Shown: positions 1 to 9,617, counted from the first letter of the stretch. The stretch is 64,000 nt of DNA from Amylostereum areolatum (GCA_012932865.1 SAXG01000001.1:2965693-3029692), one strand, 5' to 3'. Made by a program: numbers and translations. Notes: generated by a model from the letters alone, not told the origin.

Positions 1-1
1 G

Positions 2-79
2 GCCAGGGAACGGATCGACGACCTCAAGAGGGAGTTGGCCGATGTCCAGAACATCTTGGAGAATGTCAGCAACGACTAG
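2..79 (+). CDS. C-terminal tail of a coiled-coil ORF (5' cut by window edge)
   Basis: An open frame enters at the left edge and stops at TAG 77-79. The 25 visible residues are rich in charged residues and leucine in a heptad-like pattern (ERIDDLKRELADVQ), which fits the end of a coiled coil. It lies upstream of the Gag-like ORF in the same direction, so it may be the preceding ORF of the same LTR element. The protein itself cannot be named from this tail. Confidence 0.35.
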   Translation, partial: ARERIDDLKRELADVQNILENVSND

Positions 80-514
80 TGCGACAGCACCAAGTTACGA
101 CAAAGCTGACAGAGGAAGAGGACGACAGAGGGGAGCCGATCAGACACGGCGACAGACGAGGGAAAGCAAGCAAAGTCGGTAGAATTGACTAGCTCGAGAT
201 AAGGAATATGTACAGCGAGAGCGAGCCTTATATACACAAGAGGAGAGAGACTTAGGTAAGCAACCAATACACGGCGATCAGTAAGCAGACCAAGTATAAG
301 TAAGCAGTCGTATGTAAAAGAGCACAGCATGAGTCAGTATCGTACAGCATGAGTCAAGAGAAAGGAGTCAGACCCGGACCGAGATGAGTCACGTGGGTCC
401 GGGCGGGATATAGATGAGCCGGGTCCGGGCCAAGGTGGAGCCGGACCGGTGATAAGTCAATAAGTCCTAAAGTGTGTAACCGATGTAAAGTAAAAAGAAA
501 ATTATAGACCGTTC
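80..514. other. Spacer between two ORFs of the LTR element
   Basis: No convincing ORF. The stretch is purine-rich and carries short GGGTCCGGGC-type and GAGTCA repeats (about 365-455). It probably belongs to the internal part of the retroelement whose 3' LTR ends at 3639. Confidence 0.3.
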
Positions 515-2071
515 ATGACAGAGAATCACATCAAGATGCTCAACGGAGAACTCCTCCAGCTAGACTCGAGGTACCTAACGCTCTCGACCGAAATGGAGGA
601 ACGAGAGGTCAAGCTTCTTCGACGATTCCGGAAGCTAGCACAGCCGCTATACTCAACGTCGCAGAACTCCGAAAGTTCCTCACTGAAGTCGGACACCGAG
701 TCAACTGGCTCAATTGGGAAAGACACACCTTCCGTGCCGCTTACGAAGGAGAAATCCTCCGAAGGCGAATGGAAACTACCGGAGTTCCCCATATGTCGTC
801 ACACGACGGCCCCGACATTGACCTCATCTTCCATGGATATCACATCTCCCCGGGCTACACTATTCAACCCGATCCCATCACATCCGCCCTCACCAGACCC
901 CCGTCTCTTCCTAACGCCCCTCCGCAACCCGTCACCGCTCCCACACCGCCAGGATCCCTACCCATCCCTGGATTCACCCAGACTAACCCCATCCAGCCTC
1001 CCATCGCTGGAAACGGAGTACCCGGAGAGCTATCCGGACAGCCCCTGCCAGGAGAGCTATCCGGACAGCCCCTGGTTTCCCCAGAGCCCAGACAACCGAC
1101 CGGAAAACCCCCAACAGAAAGTCCGCGACAGGTACCTAGGACATCTCTTCCGCTGCCAGCGGTGCCTAGACCGCCAACTCCATTCCCGGTATCTACTGAC
1201 GACACTCCCATGCCGTGGCACGGAGGCCTACCTGCCTATCCCTCATTCCTACGCTTGTACCCCGACCACGCTCGAGATCCCATCACTCAAGATCCCCGAG
1301 TCACCCCACAGCGACGTAAACATGATTCTGTCGACCCCGACGGAAGACTGTTCAAGCGGATCAGAGACGTCGGACTCCCCGATGCATCGGGTGAGGAAGA
1401 ACTTCAAAGAACTCCAGAAGATAGTCAATCGGATGATGGAGGAACGCGCTCGCCGGAGACAGGAGCTCGACTTAACGGACGAGTCGGACAGTTTGGCGGA
1501 CGAATCGGACAGTTCGGCGGACAAGGCAGAAGAAGTAGCCAAGAATCCCTCGGACCAATGGAACAACGAGCCGACCACATGGACGCAAGAGAAGTGGGAC
1601 GCGATTCCCGTGAAGCCGCGGAAACACTGCTGGAAATGCGGCGAGCGAGGCCATCTCCGCCGAGATTGTCCCCGTCGCAAGAATGATCCCCCTCACTTCC
1701 CCCAATCACGGTCCTGCTACCCTCTCCGGTCACGGACTCCTCTTCATCGCCATCGCCCGAACCATCCGGATATCAGTTACGGTCCAGGAACACTGATGTC
1801 CCACCCCCACCTCCGACGTACCGACGCTACCGCCCGCGCCCACAGGCAGCTTCTGGGATTCCTCACGTGACATGAGAGCCTGACGCACGAAGCCGCCCAA
1901 CACGCCACCGAGCAGTGGTTGTACTGGGAAGATGCGGTACTCCGCACTCAGCGGGAACCCCCTTCGCGCTTCAACCACTCCTGGCGCGTCGACGATCTCT
2001 TCTGGAAAGAAGAAGATTGGGACCTGCAGGAAGCTGAGGAGTCGAAGGACCACTGGCCGGAGCCTTGGTAA
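515..2071 (+). CDS. Gag-like protein with CCHC zinc knuckle, interrupted by an in-frame TGA
   Basis: The first ORF (515-1870, 451 codons) starts with a charged coiled-coil-like segment (residues 1-45). It continues through a long Pro/Ser-rich low-complexity region and has acidic DESDSLADESDSSAD repeats near residue 320. It ends with a retroviral-type zinc knuckle, CWKCGERGHLRRDC (CX2CX4HX4C), at about residues 372-385. After the TGA at 1868-1870 the same frame stays open for 66 more codons to TAA 2069-2071. That extension encodes plausible aromatic and acidic protein (HATEQWLYWEDAVLR), so the stop looks like a mutated codon (CGA to TGA would fit) or a readthrough site. No protease, reverse transcriptase or integrase follows before the LTR, so this looks like a non-autonomous or rearranged element. 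The zinc knuckle is seen directly; the Gag role is inferred from it and from the LTR. Confidence 0.72.
1033..1074 (+). repeat. Short tandem duplication inside the Gag-like ORF
   Basis: The motif GAGCTATCCGGACAGCCCCT occurs twice in tandem, in frame, in the Pro/Ser-rich part of the Gag-like ORF. It adds a short repeated peptide and is typical replication slippage in low-complexity coding DNA. Confidence 0.7.
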
Positions 2072-2465
2072 GCGCACGGACAAACTTTTACCCATCACAC
2101 GCACTTGGACTTTCTCTCTCCCCCCATCATCATCATCACGTCTTAGCATTCGTCGTACGATATTTCTCGGACTAATCACGGACTGCGCCCTCATTCGCAC
2201 GCATATTTTCCTCGGACTTCTCTACTGTACAGGTTCCGATCGCTATGAGGAAGGTGAAGCGCTTGGTATTCTCCCTGCGACGCGCTGGACGCGTCGCTTA
2301 CTTACGACTGGTTTCTGATTATGTACGAATCCTCGCTTACGATTGACGGCAATGATTACATCATTGCCTCTCCGCATCGCAAGGATAAAAGAGAAAGCCA
2401 CAAAGGCAAGAACATCCTCAGACATCGTCTAACAAACCAACTCACACCACCCACACCAACCAAAA

Positions 2466-2858
2466 ATGTCTTCTACTCTCACCTCCTCCTCGCGCAACCT
2501 CTCCACTGTCGACTCCACTCCTCCTGCCACCCCTCCGCCCTCTCCCGTCCTTTCGCGCACTCCCACGCCTGACCCATGCGACGAAGAACTCCTTCGTCAT
2601 CTCAAACGAGTCACAGAACTCCTAAGCCGTCCGGACGTCACATGCACCATGAAGATGAAGAGGCCGAGAAGCCCCGATGAAGAAGCACTGTGGGAGTCGA
2701 AAGGGAGATGCGGCATCAAAGGAATCTTCAAGAAACACGGGCCCCGGTTCAGAAGCCCAGACGACGCAGTCATGATGGCTAGAATAGGGCATCGGTTAGG
2801 GTCTCCCACGATGGACGAGGAGGATCTAAAAGTAGTGGAGTCGTGGTTCAAGCGATAG
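2466..2858 (+). CDS. Small basic hypothetical protein inside the LTR element
   Basis: A 130-codon ORF. The first 35 residues are Ser/Thr/Pro-rich. They are followed by an acidic and leucine-rich helix (EELLRHLKRVTELL), a basic segment (KMKRPRSPDEE) and a C-terminal helix (MDEEDLKVVESWFKR). No known domain is recognised. It has the same direction as the Gag-like ORF and sits between it and the membrane ORF, so it is probably an accessory ORF of the retroelement. ATG 2466 is chosen because no upstream in-frame ATG gives a longer sensible protein. Confidence 0.45.
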   Translation: MSSTLTSSSRNLSTVDSTPPATPPPSPVLSRTPTPDPCDEELLRHLKRVTELLSRPDVTCTMKMKRPRSPDEEALWESKGRCGIKGIFKKHGPRFRSPDDAVMMARIGHRLGSPTMDEEDLKVVESWFKR

Positions 2859-2902
2859 AGTAATAGAATTCTATCGCATGGTTTCGGATAAGGATAAGAA
2901 GG

Positions 2903-3313
2903 GTGAACATCAAAGCAAAGGAAATTAGAAGTACGATGCAGCCCACTCAATCACCCGATCTTACGATGTTTGCTACAACCACCCCGTGTTCGCTCATCAT
3001 CGTCCTGAGCGTGATCGTAGGACTTACAGTCCTTACCGTCCTCACATCAATGATCTTCCTCCAACGATGGCGTCGAACGAACGATCAAGAACTCGTTCAG
3101 GAGATCCCAATGGAAGCTATCCAGTTCGTGAATCTACGGGACGTAGATTCTAGAGAGGGGGCTAGTGTTACAACTCCGTTAAGGTATTTCATTTTCTATT
3201 GCCTTATTAGGAAGGGCGTCGCTAAACGACGGATTACAACTACGCCCCAGCTCGTCACCGTCTCAACGACGCAGCCACGACTGTGCCCCAGTCTCGTCCC
3301 CGTAGATACTTGA
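2903..3313 (+). CDS. Small single-pass membrane ORF running into the 3' LTR
   Basis: A 136-codon ORF; an internal ATG at 2936 gives a shorter form. Residues about 28-52 form one strongly hydrophobic stretch (CSLIIVLSVIVGLTVLTVL) followed by basic residues (QRWRR), the pattern of a single transmembrane helix with a cytoplasmic stop-transfer. The frame crosses the polypurine tract (3151-3165) and ends inside the LTR, so the last 50 residues are LTR-derived. An envelope-like or movement role is speculation. The ORF could also be fortuitous, but its position just before the polypurine tract is where extra ORFs of Ty3/gypsy-type elements lie. Confidence 0.4.
   Translation: MNIKAKEIRSTMQPTQSPDLTMFATTTPCSLIIVLSVIVGLTVLTVLTSMIFLQRWRRTNDQELVQEIPMEAIQFVNLRDVDSREGASVTTPLRYFIFYCLIRKGVAKRRITTTPQLVTVSTTQPRLCPSLVPVDT
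3151..3165 (+). promoter_or_regulatory. Polypurine tract priming site before the 3' LTR
   Basis: AGAGAGGGGG directly precedes the TGTTA start of the LTR. This is the usual place for the plus-strand primer of LTR retrotransposons. Confidence 0.65.
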
Positions 3314-3639
3314 TATGACCGTTGCCGAATGTACACATATTTACTCGATCTCCTTTCTTATAAAAGGAGGCTCAATGAATGAGCTATTCCCCAGCTCGTT
3401 CTCTTTGTAAATACAGGACTGGTCACTGTTCTAATAAGAACCTCCTCTTAAGCATACTGAAGAGAACCTAAGCAATTACCATCGAAAGCTCGCCTAAGTA
3501 TTCCGCGAATACTTACTGCTTCGCTTATCGACTCTAACCTTCGCATAACCGAGACGTCTGGATCACCTGATCCCACTTCTCACATGTAAGAGTACTGTAG
3601 CCTGAGCTGCTTGTCACGTGATAAGGACCGCCCTTAACA
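3166..3639 (+). repeat. 3' LTR of a retrotransposon (about 474 bp)
   Basis: The segment starts TGTTA and ends TAACA, a 5-bp inverted repeat with canonical TG...CA ends, directly after a polypurine tract. It carries a TATA box (TATAAAAG, 3359-3366) followed by a short hairpin (GCTCAATGAATGAGC) and a likely R/U5 region. The partner 5' LTR lies outside the window, so the right boundary rests on the inverted repeat alone. The five bases AAACG (3640-3644) would be the target duplication. Confidence 0.65.
3359..3366 (+). promoter_or_regulatory. TATA box in the LTR
   Basis: A TATAAAAG match inside the LTR, about 190 bp from its start, fits the U3 promoter of the element. Confidence 0.5.
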
Positions 3640-3644
3640 AAACG

Positions 3645-4682
3645 GGTTAGTGCATGCGCGGTTCTCGCGCATGCTGTTACTAGCGAGTCGGAAAAAATGG
3701 CTTCCCACTAGTGCTCCCGCTGCACACTCCACTTTGCCGTCTCCCCGATGTCCTGCCCATCCCCCTCCCCTTCATTCCAGCTCGCCACAACTTTGTGTTT
3801 TATTTTCGTATCGCTCTCGATTCGTCTCGACCCTCTACCCCCGTGCCCTGCGTATCATATTCCATCATCTTATTTGTCTGTGCCCCCTGGGGCCCCGTCT
3901 TCCTCTATACTGTATATGTCGCGCTCGAGCATGTCTCGCACTGGTAGTTGGCCCGCGCGTCCCTGGAACGACGCGCGATTGGTTAGACAAAGCTTGACGG
4001 GAGCCGGGGCGACTTAAGGCGACTTATTTACACGACGACTCGGATTAGATAGGCCAGATAGGTCAGACTTCAAAAATTACTAGTGTCTCGCGGACCGCGA
4101 CTAACCTCCTTAGTCAGCAATGTCGTAACCCGCCATTCCGCCGAGGATCATCGATCATCGATCATTGACCGAGCACTCAGCCATTCAATATTCAATATTC
4201 ACCGACCATCGCCAGGCAAGGTTTCTGCTGGCGACGATGCGGTACTTTCGAAACATCTGCGGCGCGAGCGTGGGGAATGCTCTTCTGATCTTTTCCTGTA
4301 TAGGTGCACATCAATTCCTAAGTAGAACTGCTGCCGTGCGATGCCAACGTGGAACGTCAGCGCTCAGCCACGAGGTCTTCCAGGCGAATCCCGAAGCCTC
4401 GAAGGGCACGAAGACATTTACCAGGCGCTAGCGAGTTGATCAAGTTGTCGAGGATATAAGGACATCGGCCAGATAGAGCCGCAGAATCTTACGTCTCCCT
4501 TCCCCCCCATTGGTTTCCTGTCTTCTTCCTATCACTGACGTTCAACGCTCAACTCGCACCGCCGCTCATATCATCCCTTCCGTTTGTTTTATATACCAAG
4601 TTCTCGCTTTCCACCTCATCCCCCTCGCGTCGGCCATCGTTTTACCCCCCAGCCTTAGCTTCAAGTGTCACCAGCAAGGAAC
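3645..4682. other. Intergenic region, no gene seen
   Basis: Only short overlapping ORFs without protein-like composition are present. AT-rich palindromic stretches occur (ATCATCGATCATCGATCATTG near 4147, AATATTCAATATTC near 4190). The last 180 bp are pyrimidine-rich, as expected for a 5' leader of the gene at 4683. Confidence 0.5.
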
Positions 4683-5866
4683 ATGACTCTTCTCTCTCGT
4701 CGTGCGTAACCTCTTCATACCCAGCACTCTGTTCTTAGCTGCTACGGAACCAGCCGGCCGTCTCGACCCCAACGTCGACGATTGTCAAGATGAAATATCC
4801 GAGGTAGTCAACCCTCCCGCCTACGTTGTCTTTGTTGGCAGACAGGGCAAGACCGGCTTGTACACGAACCAGTGAGAAACTACCTAAAATCACTCCGCTG
4901 CTCTAACGTTTGTTTATAGAGGGTTGGCATCAAAGGCCGTTGTCAGAGTGAGCGGCGGGTACTTCAAGAAGTACGACTCCTACGCCCTAGCCGCTGGTGC
5001 ATGGAACGAATGGAAAATTGCCGATGCCGAGGCTGCTACCGCCGCCGAGATGCCAATGAATCGTCGCCCTGTCTCCTCTGTTCCCTCCGTAGTGTCTGTC
5101 TCGGATGAGAGTTCCCTGGAGAATGACGACATGGCGAATGGCTCTGACGGCCTAGCTCCCCAGGTACACCTTCCCGGTAGATCCCCGCCTACCTTGAACT
5201 TCCCTCCTCCCCCATCTGCCCCCCCCACCGTTTCCACAGTCCCTTCCAGCCCTTCCCCTTCCCATTCGTCAAGGCGCCGAGATTTAACCCATCCTGGCGA
5301 GGAACACGCACGCCCGGTGGTGGGTCTCTTCTCGTTAGTTATACCACTTCAGCATTTGCTGAAAGTTTCTCTTGCACCTTAGGTGCCGCAAACATCAGAT
5401 GAGTCGGAACTGGCGATGATGGATTCGGATCTCCCTTCTGTCCTTGTGGACTGTGGAAATACACCCACTGTGGGCCCGACGTCACCCGTCACTGCCCGGG
5501 ATCTGCAGAGTGTCTACCGTGCCGACAAGCAAGGTCTCCTGAACCGCATTACCCCGCGCCCACAACTTCACATCCCAGGCCTCGCGTTTTGGGTTGTCGC
5601 CGACCACCCGGAAGGCGGAATTTTTCACAACTCTCGGTACGTCTCGCCCATCGCATTCACCGTACTCTGAATCCAACCTACATCTCAGCCGTGTTGTTGT
5701 GGAACAATTTCCCGACAGTGACCCTTTCCGGTTCAGAACATTTCAAGAGGCAAGTCACTGGTATTATCAGGAGATGGAACGGCAGGAGGAGAACGAGAAC
5801 CGACGTCGGGGTCTACGAGGAGTAGATGGACACTACAGTATCTCGCTTTCAGACGAAGGGTTGTGA
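4683..5866 (+). CDS. Protein with N-terminal RNase H1/viroplasmin-like domain
   Basis: Proposed exons are 4683-4701, 4739-4871, 4920-5316, 5383-5636 and 5689-5866; all junctions keep frame. Residues about 27-75 fit the RNase H1 N-terminal (caulimovirus viroplasmin-like) fold: AYVVFVGRQGKTGLYTN, a loop, then GGYFKKYDSYALAAGAW. This small domain binds RNA-DNA hybrid or dsRNA in RNase H1. No catalytic RNase H domain follows. The middle is Ser/Pro-rich. Near residue 200 there is a second conserved block, RPQLHIPGLAFWVVADHPEGG and then GIFHNS. The C-terminus is a charged helix (FQEASHWYYQEMERQEENENRR). Both blocks recur in the gene at 21580, which supports the model. Function is unknown; nucleic-acid binding is inferred from the fold. 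Confidence 0.75.
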
Positions 5867-6424
5867 GGCCATTCCGCCGTGTGTCCGCTCGATATCGTCG
5901 TTGTTGGCTTTTTCAAGTTATGTCTGTATTTCCGTCGTACCGGCGCTTTTATTACATACTGTCACGCGCCGCCTTGATTGCCCTCCCTCCTCTATTGTTT
6001 AACATTGCATGCACCGGTAGCTTACATATATCGCTCCCCCATCTTGGACTTTGTTCTTGCACGTACACTGTTTTGTCCAGCATATTACGTTGTCATACCC
6101 ATTGCCCTTCGTCTTCGTGCCCAAGTCACGTCATCAGTGGCTTGTTAGATCAAACTGGTTACGAGTCTACTTCCCACGTGCATGCGCGGCCTGCCAGTGT
6201 CGACGTCCGCTTCACTGCACACACGACACCAAGGACGTGTACACCGCGCGGGAGCCGCACGCATATCTGCAGAACTCTCCGCGTCAGAGTGGACGGAGCG
6301 GGGGGTAGCCGCTGGTAGCCGCTGCGACCGGACCATGGACCGCGAGAGAAGCACTGAAGTACTGAGCAGACAGCAGACAGCAGTGCTTAGATAGGCGTCA
6401 ACGCGTCAACGCGTCAACGTTCAA
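5867..6424. other. Intergenic region with a 36-bp dispersed repeat
   Basis: No convincing gene. Positions 6134-6169 are an exact inverted copy of 62950-62985. At 6396-6424 a (TTCAACG/GTCAACG)n heptamer tract abuts the left end of the TIR element. Confidence 0.5.
6134..6169 (+). repeat. 36-bp dispersed repeat, copy 1
   Basis: The stretch beginning TCAGTGGCTTGTTAGATC is identical, in reverse complement, to 62950-62985. Copy 2 ends exactly at the right edge of the hAT-derived sequence. Confidence 0.85.
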
Positions 6425-6457
6425 CCCCAGTCAAAAGTCCGTCGATAGGACCCGATA
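6425..6457 (+). repeat. Left terminal inverted repeat
   Basis: 33 bp starting CCCCAGTCAAAAG; pairs with 9497-9529 with one mismatch (C versus T at the 28th base). Confidence 0.85.
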
Positions 6458-6952
6458 CAAAATCGATATGGATCAATACTGGCGGATAGAAACCGGGCAA
6501 GGTACCTGAACTGGTCCGTATCGCTAAATTTGTTGTCGTAGCGCTTTTCTATCGGTTTCTATCAAGCACATATATATTACATGTACTATACAGCTCGATA
6601 GAGTACGATAGAGTACGATACGACGGAAAAAGTTGACTATACTACAATGAAACCGGTCCATCAGGCTCGCGCCGTCCCTCGAGCCCGTAGCCACACATCC
6701 CTCTCCTTGTCGGTTTCCCCCGTCTTTCCAGCCGGCTCACCACATCAGTCCCACGGCTCGCGCTACTGCAATGTGCGAGCCTCTAGGGCGTCGCGAAACA
6801 GGAACGCGCAATGCGTCACTTGTTGCTCGGCGCTCGCTGCTCGGTAGTCTAACCGACGACGCCGCTAGAGGGATTTGTGCCGTTGCTGATAGCCTATGCA
6901 TGTTCATTGTCAGTAGGGGAAGCGGTCACAGGTAGAGCACTCGCCTCGATTG

Positions 6953-7288
6953 CTAACTGCTCTTGGTCGTACCACGGCTAGAGTTACGAGATATGATGTG
7001 AATATATGCGAGAATATATGCTGTGCAGCGACGTACCTGTTTCTGAGCTTTGGTCAACGCGTTCCAGTAAGTTTCGAACTCGCTTCTGGACGCTTTTATG
7101 TGGCTTGTCTTCCAATCGCGTCCGCATATGGTGCTAACGCGAATGATGAATAGACGGCCGATAAAATGAGGAAAGACGCACAAAGCATTGTGATTTTTGT
7201 CTCCGGGGTTCCATGAACGTCCCTTCTTGGCCTTGGTCCCGACAATTGGGGAAGGTGACGGGGCTAGTACATGAGGCAGGGTGTTCAA
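6953..7288 (-). other. Possible exon inside the TIR element
   Basis: The minus frame is open for 111 codons and contains a protein-like stretch (SRSEFETYWNALTKAQKQ) that ends in a good splice donor (CAG|GTACGT) at about 7036. No domain is recognised and no complete gene can be built. It may be a piece of the element's second gene or of a captured host gene. Confidence 0.25.
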
Positions 7289-7813
7289 AATAGCGATGGA
7301 TGTGACAAAGGTACGAGGGACGTACCCGATGCTCCTACCAATGACTTCCCCGGTTTGTTATTGGCAACAAAGGTTGAGGGGATCGTGACCGCCTCTGCCG
7401 TCGCAATCGATGCTGGAGGACGCATCATCGCGCTATAGATAAGGCCCGTGGTTAACATCACAAGATAAGTGAAATCACTGAGAACTTACAATGGATCAAC
7501 CTTATCGGCCACGCATGTACGTGGTTGAGTATCAAAAGTACGGGGGGAGTGTGATGACACGTACTCGTGGTGGGCCCGGGTGTTGTAGAGCCTCAGCTTC
7601 TTGAACAGGAGGTTCATCCGGAGGCACGGCTACCTCCTCCTCGCATAATGTATCGAGAAGAGGCCGAGGTTGCGGCGGCTGGGCGCTTGAGACGGCGGCC
7701 AGTAAATGTATGCTGCATTGTGTCGTCAGCGCAGTAAACAGGGGAGAACAAACGATTACTCGCCCAGGAGCCTGCAAAGAGGACGACGAAAGCGCCAGTG
7801 ATCGCACTGGTTG

Positions 7814-9180
7814 TCAGTCGCATTTCGTGGATAGTGGCGACTCGCGCACCTCATCATTGTCGACAAGCACACCTGCGGACACTTCGCCTTGACGCAAATG
7901 AGATTCTGCACGTGAATCAGTTCATCGGAATGTAGAGCTGAGACGAGAACAGACCCATACCTTCTGCTGCCACGGTGACGGGTTTTTGACGTTTTGGTAC
8001 TGGGTTAGGTGCATCATCGGGGGCCGCGCGTTTGCTGGAAAGGACCGGTGCAGGCTGGGGCTCCGCGTACTCCAGTTCGTTTACGCTCTCCGCCGATATC
8101 TGGGGTCCAGCAGGTGCCGCCAGCTACATCCCGTATACCGGCAGCGACCTCCTCGTAGGTGGCCTGCGACGCGTTGCGACAGGCCAGGAAAATGTTCAGT
8201 GAGAGACGAAGCTCGGGGTCTTCGATGTCGAGCACATTCTGAGGAGGGTCGAGCAGATGATCCAGTACATCATCATCAAGGCCGCAGGCAGCAAGCGACG
8301 CGTCCTTCATGAGATCGAGATATTCGTGTGAGAGACGGATAGCTGCGATTGGGGAAGGTCGCGGTGGGAGCGGATGGGGTTCCAAGTCGTCTGTATCCAT
8401 AGTTCCAGCCTCTGCGGGTTCAAAATCACCGCCAAGTGGGGGCGTGGCGGATGTACGATCTGCAGGAGAATCCTGCGCTCCGTCTGGTGTCTGCGTGTTC
8501 GTGACTCTGTCACCGTCGCCATCGCTGTTGTCCATCGCGTGTCCCTGCCTCTGCGATGCGCTTGGCCGCCTCTGACCGCTTCTCCGACGCGATACAGTTC
8601 GTGACGTCCTCCGCGCTCCCGGGGTCGATGTCAAAATTGTTGTTGTCGTCGTCACGTGATACACCTTCTGAGGCGATGAGTGCATCCAGCAGAAGGGACT
8701 GGGGGCTAAAGGAAATGCGAGAACGATGCGATGGCGAGTGTTGAGGAGTTTGAACAAACCCTGGAAGAGGTTGTAGTGAACGACCTGGATGTGCATGCGG
8801 ATAAACGAGGCGAGAGTTGGAGGGGGTCGAGGGCAATGTGACCTCGGTTTCTGGGTCACGGTTTGTCTATACGTTCAGAAGCTACGTGAGTGTTGCACTA
8901 CTTGGGATACAACCAACTCAAGACGCACCAAAACCGAATCAGGAATGTCTTTGCGTTGATCTGAATCTACCCGTCGCCTTTTTGATGGCTGGTCGGTCTC
9001 CTCCATCTCATCTCGAGCAGCGCGGAGTCAGATAGCCATGGTCTCCGTGAGTTCTGGATGTTGTCTATACACCCTGTGGTTGCGGTAGGTTCCATCCGAG
9101 ACCGCTGTCCTCTGGCCACCATGATACAGCACACAGTCACAGTACTTCTGACCTGGAGGCGGCACTTGCGGGTCTGCCAT
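7814..9180 (-). pseudogene. Truncated Tnp2/CACTA-type transposase head
   Basis: Exon 1 starts at ATG 9180 and carries the short Cys motif of fungal Tnp2 proteins (KYCDCVLYHGG, then DGTYRNHRVYR). A later exon (about 8541-8070) begins MDNSDGDGD. It contains an acidic region and the characteristic block HLLDPPQNVLDIEDPELRLS, then LNIFLACRNASQATYEEV. From memory of the family this block lies just before the CTGPF region and the catalytic domain. Here CTGPF appears but the frame decays at once (8014). A spliced reading can continue to a stop at 7814, and an intron of about 60 bp near 7900 would be needed. The catalytic core is absent, so the protein cannot transpose by itself. Family assignment rests on remembered motifs; truncation is seen directly. 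Confidence 0.55.
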
Positions 9181-9496
9181 TGGACGTTGAGGAGGTTGTG
9201 TTGTGTTGGCGTCGGGTAGCAGTTGCGATGATCGGAGCGGCAGGGGAGAGGAGATAGTGGGTAGAATAGAGTTAAATTTGTTTTGACGGTATTTACAAGG
9301 AAGGACAGAGGCGGGCGACGTTGTGCCAATGCTAAGATGGAATAGGGACTCGATGAACAATATTGTGGGCGAAGGAGAGAGGCGAGGCCTTCCGAAACGG
9401 GAAAAAGCCTCCCGATGAAGTCACCGGATCGCGTCAGCGAGAGCTCGTATATTTTCTATCGTTCCGTCTCGCTCTCCCTCGTCTCGTATAGCTTCT

Positions 9497-9529
9497 TATC
9501 GAGTCCTATCGACGGACTTTTGACTGGGG
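9497..9529 (-). repeat. Right terminal inverted repeat
   Basis: Reverse complement of 6425-6457 with a single mismatch; followed directly by TTCAACGTCAACATTCAACG. Confidence 0.85.
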
Positions 9530-9550
9530 TTCAACGTCAACATTCAACGC
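9530..9550 (+). repeat. TTCAACG-type heptamer repeat
   Basis: TTCAACGTCAACATTCAACG flanks the right end of the TIR element; a longer tract flanks the left end at 6396-6424. Confidence 0.6.
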
Positions 9551-9617
9551 TCGTACCGTATTTATCTATCTATCTATCGTATCGGGATCCTTTATCTCCC
9601 AGGTCGAGCCCAATCCG

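Larger units (their letters stand above)
6425..9529. mobile_element. 3.1 kb DNA transposon with 33-bp terminal inverted repeats
   Basis: The left end (6425-6457) and right end (9497-9529) are inverted copies matching at 32 of 33 positions, starting CCCCAGTCAAAAGTCCGTCG. Direct TTCAA flanks both ends (6420-6424 and 9530-9534) and may be a 5-bp target duplication, although both flanks are in a TTCAACG heptamer repeat, which makes the length ambiguous. The termini carry clustered CGATA/TATCG motifs (left 6441-6630, right 9440-9510), like the subterminal repeats of CACTA-type elements. The interior carries a truncated Tnp2-type transposase head on the minus strand. The catalytic part is missing, so this is a non-autonomous deletion derivative. 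Confidence 0.72.

Noticed and set aside
1725..1870. Antisense ORFs at 1249-2200 over the Gag-like gene
   Set aside because: GC-rich shadow frames; the plus frame has the zinc knuckle and the consistent direction of the element.
6930..7000. Possible tRNA (GGTAGAGCACTCGCC segment)
   Set aside because: No matching T-arm (GGTTCGA) or acceptor stem pairing can be built around it.
8309..8604. Plus-strand ORFs over the transposase fragment
   Set aside because: Shadows of the minus-strand exon that carries the recognisable transposase block.
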